DNA of 64,000 nt from Phycomyces blakesleeanus NRRL 1555(-) (GCF_001638985.1 NW_017265154.1:186001-250000), one strand, 5' to 3'. Shown: positions 10,280 to 22,699, counted from the first letter of the stretch. Numbers and translations: made by a program. The notes: generated from the sequence alone by a model not told the origin.

Positions 10280-10574
10280 TTTTTTTTTTCTTGTAATACA
10301 TTATTTTTTTTCAAATTGTCTTAACATATTTTATCCTCCCAGCAAAAAGTTTAGATATTTTTCTCTCTTTTACCTCTGACTTTTAATAGTCATCAATTGC
10401 AATCTACATTTACTAAAAATGTAAAATCTGTAGTTAAAATGTACTTTTGTCTATCAGGAGATTTAATTTTAGGTGGTCAATCTGCTTTTTGTCAACCTTT
10501 TCAAAAAACAGAGATTTTCTAGTTTCAAATTGGATTTTTGGTGATTTTTTAATTATTATAGGCCAAAAACAAAG
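10280..10574. other. Spacer between Tnp2 and LINE remnants
   Basis: AT-rich, with several T-runs. No convincing right terminus of the Tnp2 element and no target duplication could be identified here. Confidence 0.4.
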
Positions 10575-11492
10575 TCACAAATACAAAAAACCGCCCCTAT
10601 TTGTCGTAGTGTTCGCTTTCATTCTTGCATCATGTTTCATGCTCTCTGCATCCTCAGCTGGCTTGACACAACAATCTTTTGGTAAATGCCCCCTCTTCAT
10701 GCAATTCCAGCAGAATAAGCTTTTTTGTTGTTGAATAGGACAGTTAATGCGGGTATGACTAGCTTTATGACAGTAGATACAGTCTTCAGATATGGTATTC
10801 CAAGTAACACTAATAAGGTGAGGGTCCGGAGGGAATGTAATAGTACGAGTCAATGGGCTGAATGGTTGAAGTCGAGAAGAATCATTTTGTTGAAGGTCTA
10901 GCACTGCAAACCCAGTGCCCATGTAAGTTTTGTACTTTGGTTCTTGATAAATGCCTGCGTCCAAAACATTTCCGAATCTGGACAAATTTGTCTGTAAAAC
11001 AACCAAAAGCTCATCCATATCAAAGCACGGCAAATTAAAGAGGTTGAGTTTGATAATCTTGGCTTCATGACTCATTGCTTGCATTCCAATCACTCTTTTT
11101 GATTGAAATTCGAAACCATCCTGGCATGCTTGAGCAACATCAAGATTGTTACTAAGAACAAGTTCGAGATGTTTCCGGTTATCTATTTTATGTTCTATAA
11201 TCTTGACAGCATTTGGATAAGTTTCGGACAAAGCAATCATAACATGCAGCTGGGATCCTGTAAAAGATACTGTATCGAAAAGAACACTGTTTTCCGTGGT
11301 CCCAATGTGCCATGTGTGGGTGCGAATTACAGAGATGGAGGAATCTTCATTAACATTATTCTTATGAAGTAATGATACACGCTCTGTGGCAAGATTTTCT
11401 CCGAAGGAGCTGTTAAAATTTGACTTAGACTTGTATGAATGAGAAACATTGAGGGTAACAAGCCAGATTGAATTCGTACCATTTTTAAGATT
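10575..11492 (-). pseudogene. LINE-type retrotransposon ORF1 remnant with two CCHC zinc knuckles
   Basis: The frame is open from 11492 down to a stop at 10575. The first ATG is at 11240, so about 84 upstream codons of coding-like sequence (SIWLVTLNVSHSYKSKSN, RTHTWHIGTTENSVLFDT) lack a start. The C-terminal part has two CX2CX4HX4C knuckles, CIYCHKASHTRINC and CWNCMKRGHLPKDC, after a probable RNA-binding region (KLNLFNLPCFDMDELLVVL). This matches nucleic-acid-binding ORF1 proteins of fungal LINEs. No endonuclease or reverse transcriptase follows on this strand, so only an ORF1 fragment remains. Confidence 0.7.
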
Positions 11493-12173
11493 TTAAGCAG
11501 AAACCATGACTAAAAACACACACACACACACATACTTTTTGTATTTAATTTTGAAATAAGACAATGTGAAATGTATTGCTTATATACATATATTTAGAGA
11601 TGTACATAAGAAATTTAAGAATTACATTAATAAAGCTTGTCAAGGTAATGAATAGCTGACATATATTTTTTATTAAGATCAGTTTTTTTTATAACCATAA
11701 AAAGCTATTGAGAGACAAACTTAGATACAGCTCTATTCAAGAAAATATTCTGAAATAAAGATTTCTCCACAGGCTTTATCAAAGCTTCTTGGAGCGTAAA
11801 CAACCAATATACTATTTATGATGATATTCTAACGATAAATTTAAGCAGTGACAATACTTTATACATTTACTTATCAAATAGTGTATATCCCATTAATGGA
11901 CTGTGGGGTATCTATAGAGTCTAAATGAATAAAATATAAGCATATCATCAAGCTAGAAGTAGAGATAATGATATTCGGTTCAGTGTAATCATGGTCATAA
12001 CTTGTTTGTCTTGTGATATTGTGTTCGACATTCTTCGTAAAACTGCCAATAAAAATAATATTTAGTTTGAAATGGATGTGTGTGACTAAAGTGAGTAAAC
12101 GTCACTCAGACTGGAGGAACATATAGTTGTGGTAATTTTACCTATAAAGTGGAATTATTGTTCTTTTCTTGAG
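11493..12173. other. Intergenic or 5' region of the next gene
   Basis: Contains a CA tract (about 11517-11530) and AT-rich DNA. Around 12072-12170 short coding-like stretches occur (ATGTGTGTGACTAAA before GTGAGT; a donor GTAATT near 12132), but none joins the next exon in the right phase. The start of the downstream gene is therefore unresolved. Confidence 0.4.
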
Positions 12174-13311
12174 ATTTCCGGCAATTGTAGCACAGAGCTC
12201 ATCAGAATCGCCAGACATTACTAGATCTTTAAAATCAGAAGAAGAATCAACAAATCAGGGATTTACTCCAATGGGTTCGTAGAAATAAAATTGAAGCACT
12301 CCAAATGTCAAACAAACTATTTATTAAAAAAAATTATCTGAGGTAGATTCTAGTCTAATGTCTGCAGATGTTCTCAATGGAGCGATTAGAATGCGAAAAA
12401 AACGCACGAGAATCAAAAAAGATTCCAATAAAAATGCTATAGAACTACCCAAATCTAATATAAAAACACGAACATATACAAAGAAACTGAAAAGTGAATT
12501 CAATGGATCGATCGAAGAGGTTGATAAATCCATTCAACAATCAACAGTCGCTAGAAAAAAGCATAAAAAAAGTAAGATAAAGGTGTATTGATCTTATACA
12601 ATTGATGAACTAAATTGGGGGCGTACAGAAAAAGAGAGTTCTCAAAATGGTCATTATGTTACTCGAAGTTTAAGTAAAACAAGAGGTGACTCTGTACTGC
12701 TTGAGCCTTTTGCAAGTAAGTTTAGTTGGATCTCATTAAGTCTAAAAAATATTGGCTAACACACACATAGATCCAGGACGTATACCTGCTGCCAAACTTC
12801 AACTATATCTCGGTGCTTTAAACAGAATATCATCAGAAAATCAGAAAGAAGTTAATGAAATGACGATCTTACCTGGTAGCTGTGCCCAAGCGAGCATCCT
12901 CCGTGATGATATTATAGCTTCTATAAAGAAAAGTAGCTCAGATCAAGAGGAAGAAGACTTTTTTGATAAAATAGTTCCAGGTACAAAATACTCATTATTT
13001 ACAGTTCTAGATATATCTTCTCACCATTTAATTTCCTTTTAGATATCATGGCAGAAAACGGTACAAGTGCTAGATTCTTTGAAAACCTAGCTCATCTAGA
13101 CGAGTGTGAAAGCAAGGATAATATACATAGAATACCAAAAAGCATCCCTGTGGACAAATCAATCCAGACAGAGCCAATATCAACCCAAAAGCGAAGAAGT
13201 AGACAGTATTCAAAAGCTGATGTTTCAACTCAAACGCAGCTTTCGAGCTTTGATTCATATTTATCTTGTTCAGATGATGAGTTTTGGGAAGATGCATTAG
13301 AACAATTATAA
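12174..13311 (+). CDS. Five-exon gene, unknown basic/acidic protein (5' end unresolved)
   Basis: Exons 12174-12278, 12354-12571, 12629-12715, 12771-12980 and 13043-13311 join in frame through introns of 75, 57, 55 and 62 nt with good donors (GTAAGA, GTAAGT). The first exon enters in phase, so an upstream start exon is missing. The product has a Ser/Glu-rich start (QSSSESPDITRSLKSEEEST), a strongly basic region (RMRKKRTRIKKDSNK; ARKKHKKKK), a likely folded segment (NPGRIPAAKLQLYLGALNRI), an acidic patch (SSSDQEEEDFFDKI) and an acidic C-terminus (SCSDDEFWEDALEQL). This suggests a nuclear protein. The family is not recognised. Confidence 0.65.
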
Positions 13312-14596
13312 TAGTAATTTTATTGAGTCTCTTTAATTTATAGAGCCACAATAAAAAAAAAGAATCGATGCACCAAACCAATTTTGAAATAATGTCTTAA
13401 CAAAACAGTTACATGACATACCAAAAGACAAGTAATACGATGCTACATATGCTACTTCTTCTAATGCTCATATTTTTACTCAAACAAAAAATCATTTACC
13501 TTTCTTCTTAGTTGCATACATAAATAGTAAGTCTGGTAATATTTACAATCCTAATATATCTATATATTTGTTTCTCAAAAGTGAAGCTAAAATGGTCTGA
13601 GTGTCTTATTGGATATCAAAACTTTTTTTTTATCCTAGTAAAGTATATAAAAGTTGACAATACTTCTTCCCTTATTATCACTGTGATAAAAAAAAAGAGG
13701 TGGCTTTGGCAGGAAATTTTTGTAAGCTCTTCTGGGGAGAGGTTTTAAGGGTTGTTTTAAAGTCGAATTTCGATTAAGCACTTTTCCCTCCTTATATATA
13801 TGTGTGTGTCTCAATTTCAATCTCTCTTATTTCTTTACCATTATTATTGTTCAAAAGTCAAAGTAAAGGCACACTTTCAATGTATCCCACTTTTGACCCA
13901 CTTTTTTTTTGAAATCGATCCAAAGCACTTTCATATTCTCCAACCCTATCCCATCACAGAAAAAAAAGGGTAATGTTAAAATAGCTCACTGAATTATTCA
14001 AAGAATACAATGACTTGCCAAAATAACATCTTGGGAGATACTTAGCTATAACCAAGGTGAAATATTTATACTTTTCTTATTCTTCTTGTCAGAATTTGTC
14101 TTACACGACGACCCTCCAGAGCATCATATCCTGGTATTACTGTACTTCCATATAGAGATCCTGTTTTTAAATTGAGGGCTATAACCCACTCATATTTTCA
14201 AGGAAATCTACAATAAACAAGTCTAGCTCACCAAGCCTGTTCAGAAATAGCTTATTTGATTTTCCGAGAGTTTCTAGAGTATAAATATAATTGAATTAGT
14301 GACCATTCTTTATTTATGTGGTATGGGATTACTTATTTTTTTTAATATACCCTAATTATCGCGATACTTTGAGTCGTTAAAGAGATTATCAGCTGTAGAA
14401 GACAGGGAACATAAAACATGGCAACATTTTAGTCACATACTGCTGTTGTCACTGTATGACTAGTAAATACAAGTTTTTTTTTGAATGAAGAAAGTATAAA
14501 TAGAGTGAAATTTAACTTCAAAGATCAAATTCAAAACCTCTTTTCTTTGAAATAAAAATAATTAAAGTCCAACCTTACAATTTCTTTACAGCTATC
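13312..14596. other. AT-rich intergenic DNA
   Basis: No gene seen. Short open frames here have no support. An acceptor-like TTTCTTTACAG ends at 14590, just before the next candidate gene, so part of this may be its 5' UTR and intron. Confidence 0.45.
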
Positions 14597-15594
14597 ATGT
14601 CTATGAGCCCTTCTGCAAGAGCTAATGATTCTACAAGTGCTTCACAGTTTATGTCGCGTGCACTAGATACGGCGCGTCCATCCCCACGCAACTCTATTCA
14701 TAGTGTTGCACCTTCAGAAAAAGAGTCATCGTAAGTAACGTAGTATGAATCAAGAACCTCTTTTAAACACACTATGTATTTAGTTCATCTTACTGCTGTT
14801 GCTGCTAGGCCTGGTTAATAACCACATCGCTTTTGTTTTTGGAAAATACAACCGCTGGAAATATTTTTTACATGATGACTTATAGCTTTAATGCCTTTTA
14901 ATTAGCAAGATTGATTCATGATTACGTTCATTTAACGTTAACAAGTAATAAATCTCGTACTTTTTTTTGAGGGTGTAATTAAACTCAATAATATACTCTT
15001 CCCTGATAATCTAAGTTTTTAAGCTATGCTATTTAGCCCAATGTCTTTAGTGACTATACTTGCAGTGAAGCAACTCAAAAAATGTATTTAGTACAGGCAG
15101 ATCTCTTGTACAGTTATCTAGACAGTCCATGAATTAAATGGTACTTATTATCGATACTTGATAATACAAAAATATTATATTTCAAGTATATGCCGAGAAT
15201 AAAAACAAGAATATGATATTTCAAGAACTAAAACTAAAACTAAAACTTTTGCTTACGACATAACTGGAACCCACCTCCTTTTATCTCGCTTTAATAATCC
15301 ATGTAGTTAACCAGCAAAATAATAACGAGATAAAAAGGTAAAGAGATATTGTGCTGTAGCTTCTTCTTGCTTAATTATCTTACCAATACCATTATCTTTC
15401 ACGCATAGCTACTATGATATATCCTTTCTCTAAAGGCACTCCTATGTCTACACCCAAATCAGGTAAATATGTATTATTTTAAGTATTCGTGGGTATCTAT
15501 AATATAATAAACTAGTCATCTGATTTTACTCTATTCAAAAGGCGGCGCTTATGTAGTTCCGTATGGATATGGAGTCAAAGACAAAAGATTATAG
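14597..15594 (+). CDS. Candidate small spliced gene, unknown (middle unresolved)
   Basis: An ATG exon at 14597-14730 encodes a Ser-rich start (MSMSPSARANDSTSASQFMS) and ends at a perfect GTAAGT. Further on, a piece ending at 15462 reads PFSKGTPMSTPKS and splices cleanly (GTAAAT, then AAAAG at 15540) to a last exon, GAYVVPYGYGVKDKRL-stop at 15592-15594. The last two pieces agree in phase. The first exon is in the wrong phase for the second, and the 700-nt gap is long for this genome, so a small exon is probably missing between them. The product would be short, Ser/Pro-rich and basic. Not recognised. Confidence 0.4.
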
Positions 15595-18115
15595 TAAGTG
15601 AAAAGAACCCCCCTCAAAATATGATGTACTTTTAACATGTTTATTACAGTATTCTATTATGCTTTTCAGGCAATCCGCAGGTTTAAAGACATCTGCTTAT
15701 CAAGACATATTATTTTTTCTATACCAATCTATCTTTGTAAATATCTGTAAGCCATCTCGAGTATTATTTTCAATAAAAGTGATTGTGAACATAGGCAAAG
15801 TGTTTTAGTTATGACTTCGTACCAGCTGTATTACACTATGACAAAAAAACTGCGATTTTAATAGGCTTTTTTCGATTGAAAAATACACTCCTAAATACCC
15901 ATTTTTTCCCTGTAGTGGTAGCTCTCCACGCTCAAATTAGTACCGTTGTAAATTCTATAATTTTTTTTTGAATTTTTTTTCTAAGGGTAAGCATTGTCTA
16001 GAAAGGTACAGATACGTTACAAAGCAATTTAAAGTCATCATATTGCATTTATTGATTAGCTAAAAATTCATTGTTATTATTTTATGTAAAGTACGAGTGT
16101 ATACAGTGTATATGTATTATAAATAAATATTTCCTTTCTTTCTATTAAAAAAAGAAGTCTTGCTAAACTATCTCGGCTGGTTCATTATCGAAACGTATAT
16201 ACTTTAGAGACTATTTACTCTTTTACCTTTGGTACACATTTTCAATTCAAAAATAAAACTTCAGTAAATTGGCTGCTTGCAAATATATATATAAATAAAG
16301 GGTGCAACACAGTAGCAAAGTAGTGATCTTTTTATAAGAGTATAATTCTCGAGATTATCGAATTAATTTTCAGAGTAGTATACTGTGAAAAGAATACTTT
16401 ATTAGATAAGCACCGTACATAATTTCTCATTTCATATCAGTGACCAAATATTATTACAGCTATACACTCTTTGAATAACTGGCTTATGAGAACAAGCAGT
16501 AGTCAAGTTACTTGTACTGTCAAGATGTATGTGTTCTGAAAGGCAATGTACATAACAAGGTTTAGTTACTTTAATTATACATTTATTTAATGAAAATGTT
16601 TTCCCAGAAAATAAATAGTAACTTAAAGACAAACACTTTACTGCATAGTATTTGCTTCATTTCACTTGTGATAACAACAGAGGAGTATAAGCTGGTAACA
16701 AATTGTTTACCAGAATAATAAGAATTAAGATTGCCATTAAAGAGTAGTTTTTTCTTATTATAGTGTGTGTTTGATGTATTAAGCCAATTGTATAAAGAAC
16801 ATCATGCTAAGGTAGTTCAACAAACTGAAATATATATCAATGCTGTTTCAGAGAGTATGGAATGCTATTATGCTTATTGCATATGATGTACTTTTATGCT
16901 CTTACAATTTTTTTATATTTACTTTGGATTGATTCCTATATTCTATTATTATTTCCTTACATGACTTACTAGAAAATATACCCATACAAATGGGGTACAA
17001 TATATCTGAAGTTCAATCCTTGGTGAAGTGGGACAAGAGCTATGATTTTCTATCCAGGTATCGCATGTCAAAATTCGGTACAACACAAAAAGTCAATGAA
17101 AATGGCCGATCTTTGTACCTTTGTCGGTCCAGAATTACTGAGTATCATTATACTTGAAATCGGTGATCTCTGTACATATAATATCTTGTATACTTCTTTT
17201 TATTTAGAAAGCTGGATATATTTATTATTCTTGTATGTAAATTAAGTATATATTTTACCATATACAGCTATTTATGTGATGTTATATGGTATGCAAGATA
17301 CAAGTTATGAGATTCTAAGATCAGACCAACCCTTGAATCAAACATGTATATATGAAACTTCCTCTAATGATGGTTTTTGTATACATAAGAGAGATAAAGA
17401 GAAAGAGAGATATAAAAGGGGAGGCAAATCATATCACAGGATAAAAAGAAAGAGAGAAAAAAAGGGGAAATCCAAAGACTTGGTCCCCTTGTCAGATAGG
17501 ATAAGAATTCAAGAAATCATTAAAACAAGAAGAAAAAATCTTTAAATAAACTACAGCCAAGTAATTTATTCAAAGAAGTTTTATAGTTGCAGATATTTAC
17601 GTATGTTGTATGTATTCTGGGTTGGCTAAATAGAAAACAAGATATTGAAACAAAAAAGAATACTTTTTGCCCGAGACAAATCTAGACCATGCCATGGTAA
17701 TAAATTTGGAACCCAATGTGGCGTCTTTGGGGTTGTAATAGGTGGATTTTGATTGTTTTTCTAGTATATTTTATTTGTGTTTGTGTGCAAGTACAAGCGC
17801 AATGGTAAAGGAGATGCATCTGAGGCGGTCCTTACATGAGGATGTGCATCTTTGCCAAAATAAAATACATAGTATTTCACTATAAGGCTGCTTTGGAATA
17901 TCATTATTTTTTGCCTGGTTAAAATGATAAAGATACACGTGCAGAGCAAAATGGCTCCGATCATTTGAAAAGGATTTTTACGGTCTTCAAAAAAAAATTA
18001 TATTTTTGATATCTTCTTTCTCTTTACTATTTACTTACTATTCACTATTTACTATATACTATTTACTATTATTTAATATTTAACCTATACCCCCTCCCTC
18101 CTTTTACGTCTAACC
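15595..18115. other. Gene-poor AT-rich region
   Basis: About 2.5 kb without a supportable gene. Open frames are short, lack good starts or have low-complexity basic composition (for example the Lys/Arg-rich frame ending near 17545). CT-rich sequence at 18090-18108 directly before the next start may be part of its promoter. Confidence 0.45.
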
Positions 18116-20791
18116 ATGCAAGTAGATACCTTACAAGGTTATGTTAATAACGAATACCCCACCAAGACCGCGAGAAAATCATATTCAAAATCTACTCTGA
18201 AACACAAAACCAGCACACAAGACACCTATTTCACAAAACTACCGCCACTCGACTCGTCAAGAGAGCAAACTAGCGTATCGAAAGCGGCCTTTGAAGATAC
18301 TGATGGGTCAGAAACTGAGACTGTCTTGGACACCCCAACTGGTTGGGCAGATACCTACACTCTTCTTCGACGTTCATCATCATCATCCATATCATCTTCT
18401 GTCAGTAACAGGAATCGACAAAAACATCATTACTCCAAAAAAGGATCGGATACATGGGCAAATAATCATTCAGCTCCCGGTAATAATCCAATCTTTCGTT
18501 CTCGCCTGAGTCTTCCACCTCTCCCTCAGCACGACGAGTCGATGGCTTTGGTAGCCAACAGGAAAGCCAATGTCCATGCGACAAAGCGGAAAACATTTTC
18601 AGGATACGAAATATCGTCCGACGATGACGAGGAAGATCTTCCCGAGGGTCAGGTACAATTTCTTGAGCGACAATTGCAACAACTCCACAAAAATATGGCA
18701 CAACAAGAAGAGCGAGAAATTCATCTACGTCAACAACTTGAGAGCGCACTTCGACCCAAAGAATCAACGAACTCGGAAGAACCGCTCGGACTGTACCAAT
18801 CCACCTTTCAGCAACTAAATAGTCTTGCAGATGAACGCTTAATGTCTCGCACCGCCCCAGATAGATATAGGAGAGGATCATTTTGGAACGATTATCAAAA
18901 TGCTTGGTCTGGATCAGAAATTGACCACCTTTTCTCCTTGACATCCCAAGATGCCAACGAAGAGGTATCAAAAACAGAGTCTTCTCCAAACAGCAGTGTC
19001 ACAACTCATACATCCAAAGAGACAAAATCGGGGGATGAACTGCGCCGACTTAAAGCAATTGTGTGCAATTTTCGTGACACAATTGGACTGACCGGGACTG
19101 ATACCCCAGTCCAGGCAACTTCATGTTTAAAGCAGCAAAGCAACTTGATGGAATACGATGCCTTTGATCCAAGTTCAGTCGAGGCAGGCGTTAAATGGTA
19201 TAAATCTCAACATGCCGCCTTTTGCTCTCAAATATTAACGTACCTTGATGAGTGGATCGACCGTGACACCACAAACAAGCAAGCAATGGCCGACGGTGTA
19301 CTAAAACAGGGTGACCGGAGCGTGCTGGGGAGGACAAATGAAGAGATTTCATTAGAGACAATCTCATTGCGTAACCAGAACTTAAGTCTAGTTCATGCCT
19401 TGCAGAAACTCCAGGGGCACCATGCTGCACTGTCTGCGTCCCTGAAGAAGAACAAGCGAGAAAATACCAAGTTGCAGGTCAGAATTCAAAAGATTGAAAC
19501 GTCTTTGTCCAAACACAAAGAACAGACCATCAACAATGTGTCAGTGCCATCTATACCAGTCAAAGCAGACATTATACCCATCGCACAATGGAAAAAAGCA
19601 CAAGACGAATGGAGTAAAAAAATAGAGAGCGAACGTGAACAGTCCGAATCAACAATAGCAGCACTCAACAAATCGATGACCGAGAGCTTGGAAGAAAAGG
19701 AGGAGATCGAACAAACTCTGGATGCCATGCGGACTGAGATGGAAACAATGTTGGAGGAATTAGAGGAATCTCGACAGGAAAGTGAGCGTTTCCGAGACCA
19801 AGCTAATGGCCTACGCTCTGATCTTGACCTTCTGTCAAAGATGGATGATGAGCACAAGTCAGATCATGTGTTATATTTACTGCAAACAGAAGCACAAGCC
19901 CAGATCAATGAAATGGAGAAAGAAACCAAGCGCCAAGATCTAGTAATAAAGGATCTACGCAATGATCTCCGCACCATAGAGTCACTCTACAGAGAAGCTA
20001 AGCAGGCCAAAGCAACTCAAGATAAAGAACTTGGGCGATTACAGAGTATCCGAGAACGTGCAGCTGAAGTTGACATCCAGCGCAAGACGTTGGAAGCCAA
20101 ATTGTTCGAAGCAGAAAAATTAAAAGCTGAAGCGGAGCTCAAGGAAGAAATGGTAAAAGCGCAGACCAAACAGTTACAAGAAGATTTTAAGGATAGTATC
20201 ACCAATCTGCAGACTCAACTTGACGAGGCTAAGAATGAACTGGCCGCAAGAAGACCCAATGGTACCGACAATGAGGCGGCAAGTATCGAAAAGGCGCTGG
20301 AGAGAGCCGTTGCAGAGAGAGATGCAGAACTTTCCAAGCTTCAAAAGACACTCGAGCAGACTGAACGCAAAATGGCACATCAAGAAGCGTCGTATATTAC
20401 ACGCCAAGAACAAGAAAAGGCAGCATGGAAAGTTCTTATTGAAGAGCAATCTGGACTGGAACATCAACGCAATCTTGATATATTCAAAGTACAGCACTCA
20501 CGAGATATCCGAGAGATGGCCTGTCAGATTGCCGATCTTGAGAGCGAGATCGAAAGTCTTGAAAGACGACATTCTGAAGAATCGTCCCATTTTGCAATAA
20601 TTAAGAGAGAACAGACGGCTATTGAAGAAAAGGCACGCCTAGAGAAAGTTGAATGGATAACTGTCGAGAGAGAGCTTCGACAGTCAATTGTTGTACTGGA
20701 ACAAAAGACGATTGGTTTAGAAGGAGAAACTGTTAGACTTTATGGAAAGAACCTGGATCTGGCCCACCGTCTTGGTCAGATGGATCCTTGA
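18116..20791 (+). CDS. Large coiled-coil protein, unknown function
   Basis: A single 891-aa exon, the longest uninterrupted frame in the window. The first 170 residues are Ser/Thr-rich and probably disordered (RRSSSSSISSSVSNR). An acidic motif (SSDDDEEDLPEG) precedes a short coil (about 178-210). A second ordered segment near 360-400 includes VKWYKSQHAAFCSQILTYLD. From about residue 420 almost to the end the sequence is heptad-rich, Glu/Lys/Gln/Leu-dominated coiled coil, rich in predicted long helices. There is no ATPase head, transmembrane segment or zinc finger. It is likely a scaffold, for instance of a spindle pole, septum or polarity complex, but this is inference from the coil alone. 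It is notably intronless among intron-rich neighbours. Confidence 0.8.
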   Translation: MQVDTLQGYVNNEYPTKTARKSYSKSTLKHKTSTQDTYFTKLPPLDSSREQTSVSKAAFEDTDGSETETVLDTPTGWADTYTLLRRSSSSSISSSVSNRNRQKHHYSKKGSDTWANNHSAPGNNPIFRSRLSLPPLPQHDESMALVANRKANVHATKRKTFSGYEISSDDDEEDLPEGQVQFLERQLQQLHKNMAQQEEREIHLRQQLESALRPKESTNSEEPLGLYQSTFQQLNSLADERLMSRTAPDRYRRGSFWNDYQNAWSGSEIDHLFSLTSQDANEEVSKTESSPNSSVTTHTSKETKSGDELRRLKAIVCNFRDTIGLTGTDTPVQATSCLKQQSNLMEYDAFDPSSVEAGVKWYKSQHAAFCSQILTYLDEWIDRDTTNKQAMADGVLKQGDRSVLGRTNEEISLETISLRNQNLSLVHALQKLQGHHAALSASLKKNKRENTKLQVRIQKIETSLSKHKEQTINNVSVPSIPVKADIIPIAQWKKAQDEWSKKIESEREQSESTIAALNKSMTESLEEKEEIEQTLDAMRTEMETMLEELEESRQESERFRDQANGLRSDLDLLSKMDDEHKSDHVLYLLQTEAQAQINEMEKETKRQDLVIKDLRNDLRTIESLYREAKQAKATQDKELGRLQSIRERAAEVDIQRKTLEAKLFEAEKLKAEAELKEEMVKAQTKQLQEDFKDSITNLQTQLDEAKNELAARRPNGTDNEAASIEKALERAVAERDAELSKLQKTLEQTERKMAHQEASYITRQEQEKAAWKVLIEEQSGLEHQRNLDIFKVQHSRDIREMACQIADLESEIESLERRHSEESSHFAIIKREQTAIEEKARLEKVEWITVERELRQSIVVLEQKTIGLEGETVRLYGKNLDLAHRLGQMDP

Positions 20792-22693
20792 GTAATATCC
20801 TGTACATAAAGCATAATACAATATAATTAACTGATTGGGGGAAGGAAAAAAAAAGGTGCTCTTTTGAATATCTTAACGTCATGAACAATAATACATACAC
20901 ACAGAAAATCTATTTCATAATAAAAATTGTCCAACAAATATTAAGATAATCAGACAGCGTCTGTAGAATTATCTTTTCTTATTTATTTATTTTTTATCTA
21001 TATAATTTTCGTCTTTGCTCACCCAATACTTCTTCTACAAGTGTAATACCTCCCCCCTCGAGCTATTAACAGATCCTGATGAGAAACAATTTAGCAACCA
21101 ATAGACCAACCTAGCATGAATAAATATCCCGATTTGATGATTTCTTTCTTTTATATTTTGGCGCTTTACTCAGCGTAAGGCGTAAAAACGTCCTTTTAAC
21201 CTTTTAACTTTCTTTAGAAAGAAGCTATTTAACATATACAATTATTACTATTATGTAAGAGAAAAAGTAATATATATATATATATATATATACGATCGAC
21301 CTTTCATTTTTCATGAACGTTTATTACTTGTAATATTTCTCAAAAAAAAAATTCCGGAAACTCAAGAATATTTAGGGCGTACAGCTGATTATGTATACTT
21401 TTATTTGGGTGCTGTAATAATACAACCGGTTTCTAATTTTTTCTTGGATTGATTGTTCTCACGGAAAGTTTCTTATTGTCTGTGGTATATATCTAACCCA
21501 TTCATAATCAGAATATTATGTTTACTCCTTTGGGTAGGTTAATGTAAATGTAGGTATACCTGGAAAGAATAGCTGCAAGAATTGATAGTTGAGTAGTAAT
21601 TGCCGATATATGTATATTTATTTTATATTTTGCGTTACAGGGTGGAAATATACTTTTTATATATCTGACTGTTAAAGTTTGGCCCATGGATGGTTCGATA
21701 TTGGTATCCTTTCCAGTAAATATCACTACTACTATTATGCTACTCATATACCCAGTCATAGTAGTCAAAATAAGCTTATAAAACCTCGATGGTTTTCTGA
21801 AAAAATTGGCATCTTATAATGAAGTTATTTCTGGTGCTGGCTTTAATGTTACAAATGTAAAATGTATCTGCTCAGCAATAGCAGGAACAACAGAAAGAAC
21901 AGGCCTCAGAAGCTTAATAAAGCACACAAGGCTAGAACTTAAAGTACTTGCCACAGTTTATGTATTTAATTATTACTGCTTGTTTGTTTTCCTATAATTT
22001 CAGCTCAAATTTGTCAGGAAAAGATTTCGAGTCTCAATTTATCTCGCCTCTTATACAGCTTGTAGAAGTTAGTAACTTATCTTAAAAAGGGAATTAGTGT
22101 AGATCTCAACAGAAAACAGAAACCTTTTTAAAAAAACTTTGGGTTGATCTGGCAGATCATTTCTGTTTATTGTCATACTTACTTCTCACACAGAGACAAG
22201 AATAGCTACAATTTGAAGTACACAGTCTGTAAAAAATTGAATACAACACAATATATACATATATCTGTATATATGTGGAAGATATAAATATATCCTAATT
22301 ACCTTGGTAATATTTCACTGAGAATTAAGGATTGACAGAACAAAAAAAAATCAATAAAACCATGTTAAAAATGACCCGGTTACTGGTCAGGCACTTTTGT
22401 GGTATGTATATATTAATATTAATCTTCTTATTTAACTAGTAATTAGATATGTATATGTTACTTATTTACAATTGTACTTTGTATTGAATCTATTCGAAAC
22501 ATATCCCATCAAACGAATTACTCTAACAAAGGTCATGGGCATGACTACCTCCTTTTGAACGAATTTAACAGTCACTTGGCGGATTAGTTAGCCAAAGAAC
22601 AGGGAAAAAAAAAGTTTGCAGAAGAATAAGAACAATTCAATGTCAAATGCAGTACTCCGTTGGCATTCTTTTTCTGAGCAATTGGACTGTGCA
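20792..22693. other. AT-rich intergenic DNA upstream of CDC6
   Basis: No gene supported. It holds a TA microsatellite (about 21270-21291) and several A- and T-runs. Short frames at 21508-21768 (minus) and 21806-21997 (plus) have coding-like patches but no start or splice logic. Confidence 0.45.
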
Positions 22694-22699
22694 ACGCGT
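22694..22699. promoter_or_regulatory. ACGCGT (MCB-like) box before CDC6
   Basis: The palindrome AACGCGTT contains ACGCGT, the MluI cell-cycle box bound by MBF-type (Mbp1/Res) factors in yeasts. It lies 24 bp before the chosen CDC6 ATG. CDC6/cdc18 is a classic G1/S target of such boxes, so the placement fits. The same hexamer occurs several more times in the window without such context. Confidence 0.5.

Noticed and set aside
10447..10570. LINE endonuclease-like SGDLILGG stretch on the plus strand
   Set aside because: On the opposite strand to the ORF1 remnant, interrupted within 30 codons, and without further endonuclease motifs.
17276..17545. 89-codon Lys/Arg-rich frame
   Set aside because: Basic purine-tract composition, no upstream splice logic and no recognisable motif.
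21806..21997. Possible secreted peptide gene (MKLFLVLALM at about 21819)
   Set aside because: The signal-like start hits a stop after 13 codons and no intron of usual length rescues it.
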